Shown here: piece by piece, positions 7,612 to 10,000 of the stretch
Numbering within the stretch: position 1 is the first letter of the stretch
Layout: the number at the start of each line of letters is the position of its first letter
NCBI GenBank assembly: GCA_009663005.1
Contig: CM018898.1
Coordinates: 329,581-339,580, forward strand
DNA from: Actinidia chinensis
Taxonomy: Eukaryota; Streptophyta; Magnoliopsida; Ericales; Actinidiaceae
Reading direction: 5' to 3'
Length of the DNA: 10,000 nt
Notes under the pieces: model-generated
What the model saw: the letters and a program-made list of their open reading frames with translations, nothing else
Told to the model about the DNA's origin: nothing
The model's database searches: none
Program-made: the position numbers and the translations under genes

Positions 7612-7807
7612 CCGTTTATACAGAGGGCTGTCAATTAGCTGAGTAGATCAGTAGAATGTTATCTATTTTTTTAAAAAAATTTTAATGAGCTTAAAAGCGT
7701 GACTTGTTTTTCTCTTAAACCAATAGTGAAATAGGCAGGTACCATAGAGTCAATTATGAGCCAACTGCTCATAGTTGCTTACTTTGTTATACATAATTCG
7801 CACGGAA

Positions 7808-7912
7808 TGTTGATTAACTAATCGAGTTGAGTTTGAGCTAATTTATAAAATGAATCGTCTTTCACACTTTGTTCAAGCTTGATTTGATCTGAAATCAAAC
7901 TTGAACTGATCA
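7808..7912. repeat. Degenerate GAGTTxGAG/CAAGCTTGA-type plant repeat
   Basis: The stretch holds TCGAGTTGAGTTTGAGC, TTTATAAAATGAATCG and TTCAAGCTTGATTTGATC in an order resembling a widespread plant repeat of 'gagctcgagttcgag' type, with a middle part like 'ttataaacgagc'. Ends are not defined and I see no clear target duplication. The assignment is from memory of this pattern and is weak. Confidence 0.25.
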
Positions 7913-8720
7913 TTCTCTCTTTCACAAGTACTTTTTAGAAACGAAATGGCTAAAAACGAAGCAACAAAATTGCTTTCTTTTGTTTGATTAAGTTAGAAAA
8001 TGAGAACATGCAATGAATAGGGTTTTGAGATGCTCTATCACATTCTTGCAATTTCTGTCATTGGAGGTTCTCTTTCAGTAGCACAACAGGCCCACGGCCC
8101 AAAAGTTTTTCAACCAATCCCAATCCGATTAACATTCCTACAAGGCTACAATAGATCCTTAAAAGGCCGGGTCCAAAAAACACAAGTCCACAACATGCAT
8201 ACTCTGCCAGCCCAGTCAGTTGGCAATTTTGTCACCCCTCTGTACTAGTCGTAGGAGGAGTAATTTTGGGGATGCTATCATAATCATAAATAAAAACCAT
8301 TGAAGCATTACTTTTCTTTTCACTCGTTGTCTCGATTCGAATTCATGAATTAAACACATAATTTCTAAACTTTTGTTGTTATAATACGTGTTAAATACAT
8401 TTTATTATAGGATATGAAATTTGATTTCAATAAAAAATGGCATACGTACTCAAGATGACAGTTGATTGTCCGATTTTAATTGGGCTACACACTAGTGGAT
8501 GGTGAATTCGCCTGTCTTTATCCGAATACAGAGTTGTAACAACGTCGACATTGAAGAGTTGGCGTAATGGATAAAACGTTTGATTTTGATCTAATCTTAT
8601 CCAATTGAAGTTGATTGGACGCTTTGGTTAGACCTTGCTCCCAAAAGTATCCACAATTGAAGATTAATAATAATTTGACCCAAGAAAAGAAGAAGTAAAA
8701 CAATGATCTTCACTGTAAGA

Positions 8721-8852
8721 AATTGACATCCATTTACTAACTTGGAAAAGGAAATAGAGTACTTTCTGTGGGGTATAAGTTTATGAATTGACATCCATTT
8801 ACTAACTTGGAAAAGGAAATAGAGTACTTTCTGTGGGGTATAAGTTTATGAA
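8721..8852. repeat. Perfect 65-bp tandem duplication
   Basis: Two copies of a 65-base unit beginning AATTGACATCCATTTACTAA lie head to tail at 8721-8785 and 8786-8850, and two more matching bases follow. The copies are identical, so the event is young compared with the decayed elements nearby, or the assembly has doubled this stretch. No gene is interrupted. No longer microhomology is seen at the edges. Confidence 0.95.
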
Positions 8853-9173
8853 GTGAGAGAAAGAAAATTGAGGATAGATATATGCAGTGATCATACGGTT
8901 ATGTGGGTGGCTGCAATCAGTCATCAGTCGGCAAGGGCCTACGACACAGAAACAGTGAGATCGGTCGCCAGAGTTATTTTTGAAAAATGGCTCTTCGACG
9001 GTCAAGTTAAATGATCGAAAAAGTATTTAGAGAGAGAGTGTATGTTCTCCAAGACTGAATTCGCATACCTTTCAGAGAAATAAAAATTGAATTTATATGG
9101 CATATCTCGGCGCATGCCTTGATACACAAGTTGTCGTGTCACTGGACATACTGTACCTTGGTGCATACTCATA

Positions 9174-9217
9174 TGTGCCGACTGCTGTGTCAGCCTATGC
9201 GCCGATCGCTGTGTCAG
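9174..9217. repeat. Two-copy 24-bp degenerate tandem repeat
   Basis: TGTGCCGACTGCTGTGTCAG and TGCGCCGATCGCTGTGTCAG follow one another with a 24-base period, differing at three positions in the 20 compared. A weaker, older relative may lie upstream around CTCGGCGCATGCCTTG (9105). Confidence 0.65.
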
Positions 9218-9238
9218 TGAGTAGGCGGCTGACACAGC
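9184..9238. repeat. 12-bp perfect inverted repeat
   Basis: GCTGTGTCAGCC at 9184-9195 is exactly complementary to GGCTGACACAGC at 9227-9238, with a 31-base loop. The loop contains another GCTGTGTCAG (9208-9217) able to pair with the same right arm, so two alternative stems are possible. No T run follows. Confidence 0.7.
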
Positions 9239-9469
9239 CATACAGTCATACTCTTAGGGCCTGGCTGGTAGCTCGTCATCATGTTGTTGACGTCTCGATC
9301 CGGGTATGGCGACTGTCAGAAGAAGTTTTGACGTGTAAGTTACCTTCTGTCCCCTGATATCACTCGGGATCGCCGCAGGCCGTTTCCCCTCATCCAAGCT
9401 CTAGCGCGGTTATTCCTCCGAACTTGCTAAATAGCAACAACTTGGAAGTAATTGTAGTCTTATCTTAAT

Positions 9470-9939
9470 TAAGAGTCATCAAAAAACCCGCATCCCATGA
9501 CCCAGCTTGGTCTATGGCCTAGAGGGCCCAAGCCCGACCCAAGCCCAAGAGAGTATCTGCTAGGCCTGGGCTCATCTTTTAGGCCCGTGACCTAGCCCGA
9601 AAGCTCAACTCATGGCCCACCTCGAATGCATTAATTTTTTATAAAATTTTATATTTTATATGTAAAGAATCAATATTTATGGATGATTTAATATAATTAT
9701 ACATTAATTTTTTCTTCTTTAATATTTTTAATCTTTTAATTTGGAATAAAATTTATTTAAAAAAATATTATTTAAAAGCCCGCGGCCCGGCCCGTGAACA
9801 GGGCTTGAGTCTCATCTTTTAGGTCTATAGATGGGCCCAGATTGGCCTGCCCCGTTGACTGATCAAAACCCATCGAATCCGGTCCAACCCAAAAAAAAAT
9901 AAGATGGGCCAGCCCGACTCGACCCATTGATGACCCTTA
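9470..9939. mobile_element. GGCCC-rich non-autonomous repeat element
   Basis: The ends are TAAGAGTCATCAA (9470-9482) and TTGATGACCCTTA (9927-9939); the reverse complement of the latter is TAAGGGTCATCAA, so 12 of 13 bases agree. Inside, GC-rich arms carry many AAGCCC, GGCCC and AGCCCGA words, separated by an AT-rich core at about 9630-9775. CTCATCTTTTAGG occurs in both arms in the same direction (9571-9583 and 9811-9823). CTTATC lies just outside both ends, a possible part of a target duplication. No protein is encoded. Plants hold many such 'GGGCCGGGCC' repeats, often assigned to hAT-type MITEs, but the superfamily here is not proven. Confidence 0.5.
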
Positions 9940-10000
9940 CCTTATCGCTGAAAGTGCCTGTATTTGGTAATGTCTCCAACAAGTTCTGGCGCAAAGGACC

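Larger units (their letters stand above)
7027..8720. other. AT-rich spacer without a recognised gene
   Basis: Apart from the microsatellite, the short frame near 7483 and the repeat near 7808 listed separately, I see no gene here. A + strand frame at 8030-8248 (72 codons) has no recognisable motif and no typical codon signature. Long T and A runs dominate from 7150 to 7420. Confidence 0.5.
8853..9469. other. Intergenic stretch, more GC-rich than its surroundings
   Basis: Frames here overlap on both strands (for example 9097-9357 + and 9002-9241 -) and neither has a recognised motif. Their openness follows from the repeated GCTGTGTCAG units between them. Between 8890 and 9000 the sequence includes GGCAAGGGCCTACGACACAG, and between 9355 and 9420 GATCGCCGCAGGCCG. 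These are more GC-rich than the neighbourhood but I cannot assign them. Confidence 0.4.

Noticed and set aside
8030..8248. 72-codon + strand frame, with AGGCCCACGGCCCAA (8088-8102) resembling plant site II promoter motifs
   Set aside because: No protein motif, no conserved codon pattern and no gene in a suitable position downstream; GGCCCA words are also common in plant repeats.
8340..8351. 12-base palindrome AATTCATGAATT
   Set aside because: A palindrome of this size and composition is expected by chance in AT-rich DNA.
8560..8625. tRNA-like A-box (TTGGCGTAATGGATAAAACG) with a poor B-box
   Set aside because: No cloverleaf can be drawn with paired acceptor and T stems. A tRNA-derived SINE head is possible but unsupported.
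9254..9272. TTAGGGCCTGGCTGGTAGC, like a Tourist/Harbinger end with TTA target
   Set aside because: No matching inverted end followed by TTA/TAA was found in the rest of the window.

Overview
The window looks like intergenic DNA from a flowering plant, probably a eudicot. It is AT-rich, has no long intact reading frame, and is full of decayed transposable elements of plant type: a Ty3/gypsy retroelement, small hAT-like elements with 8-bp type target duplications, and a repeat rich in GGCCC/AAGCCC. No rRNA, CRISPR array or bacterial-style operon is present. I found no tRNA that I would defend and no convincing intact protein-coding gene.

Layout. 1-1738: AT-rich, apparently non-coding DNA with one short perfect hairpin. 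1739-5245: a rearranged Ty3/gypsy remnant, the main feature of the window. Read on the + strand it starts with 20 T's, followed by an antisense LTR (about 1759-2459), an antisense polypurine tract, the antisense end of pol (2500-2760), the antisense start of reverse transcriptase (2776-2878), antisense protease (about 2940-3480) and antisense gag (about 3600-4196). At 4196/4197 the sequence turns around, and a second gag (4197-4740) and truncated protease (4752-5100) run in the sense direction. A fragment of the LTR start then follows, again antisense (5110-5245). Almost all of reverse transcriptase, RNase H and integrase is missing. Both copies carry frameshifts, so nothing here can encode a working polyprotein.

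5246-5816: a non-coding stretch of unclear origin that includes a possible second LTR-like segment from about 5538. 5817-6271: a hAT-like non-autonomous element. 6434-6838: an open frame of unknown identity, followed almost at once by a second short hAT-like element (6841-7026). 7027-8720: AT-rich spacer with a TCTA microsatellite, a 42-codon frame resembling a transit peptide, and a degenerate GAGTTxGAG-type repeat. 8721-8852: a perfect 65-bp tandem duplication. 9177-9238: a small cluster of GCTGTGTCAG repeats with a 12-bp inverted pair. 9470-9939: a repeat with GC-rich arms and an AT-rich core.

The genes do not form a pathway. The most informative structure is the head-to-head gag-protease pair. 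Its loop belongs to one arm, it begins with a T run resembling a copied poly(A) tail, and LTR fragments in the same orientation lie on both sides. This suggests a reverse-transcription product that switched template or folded back on itself. If transcribed, it could form a long imperfect hairpin RNA.
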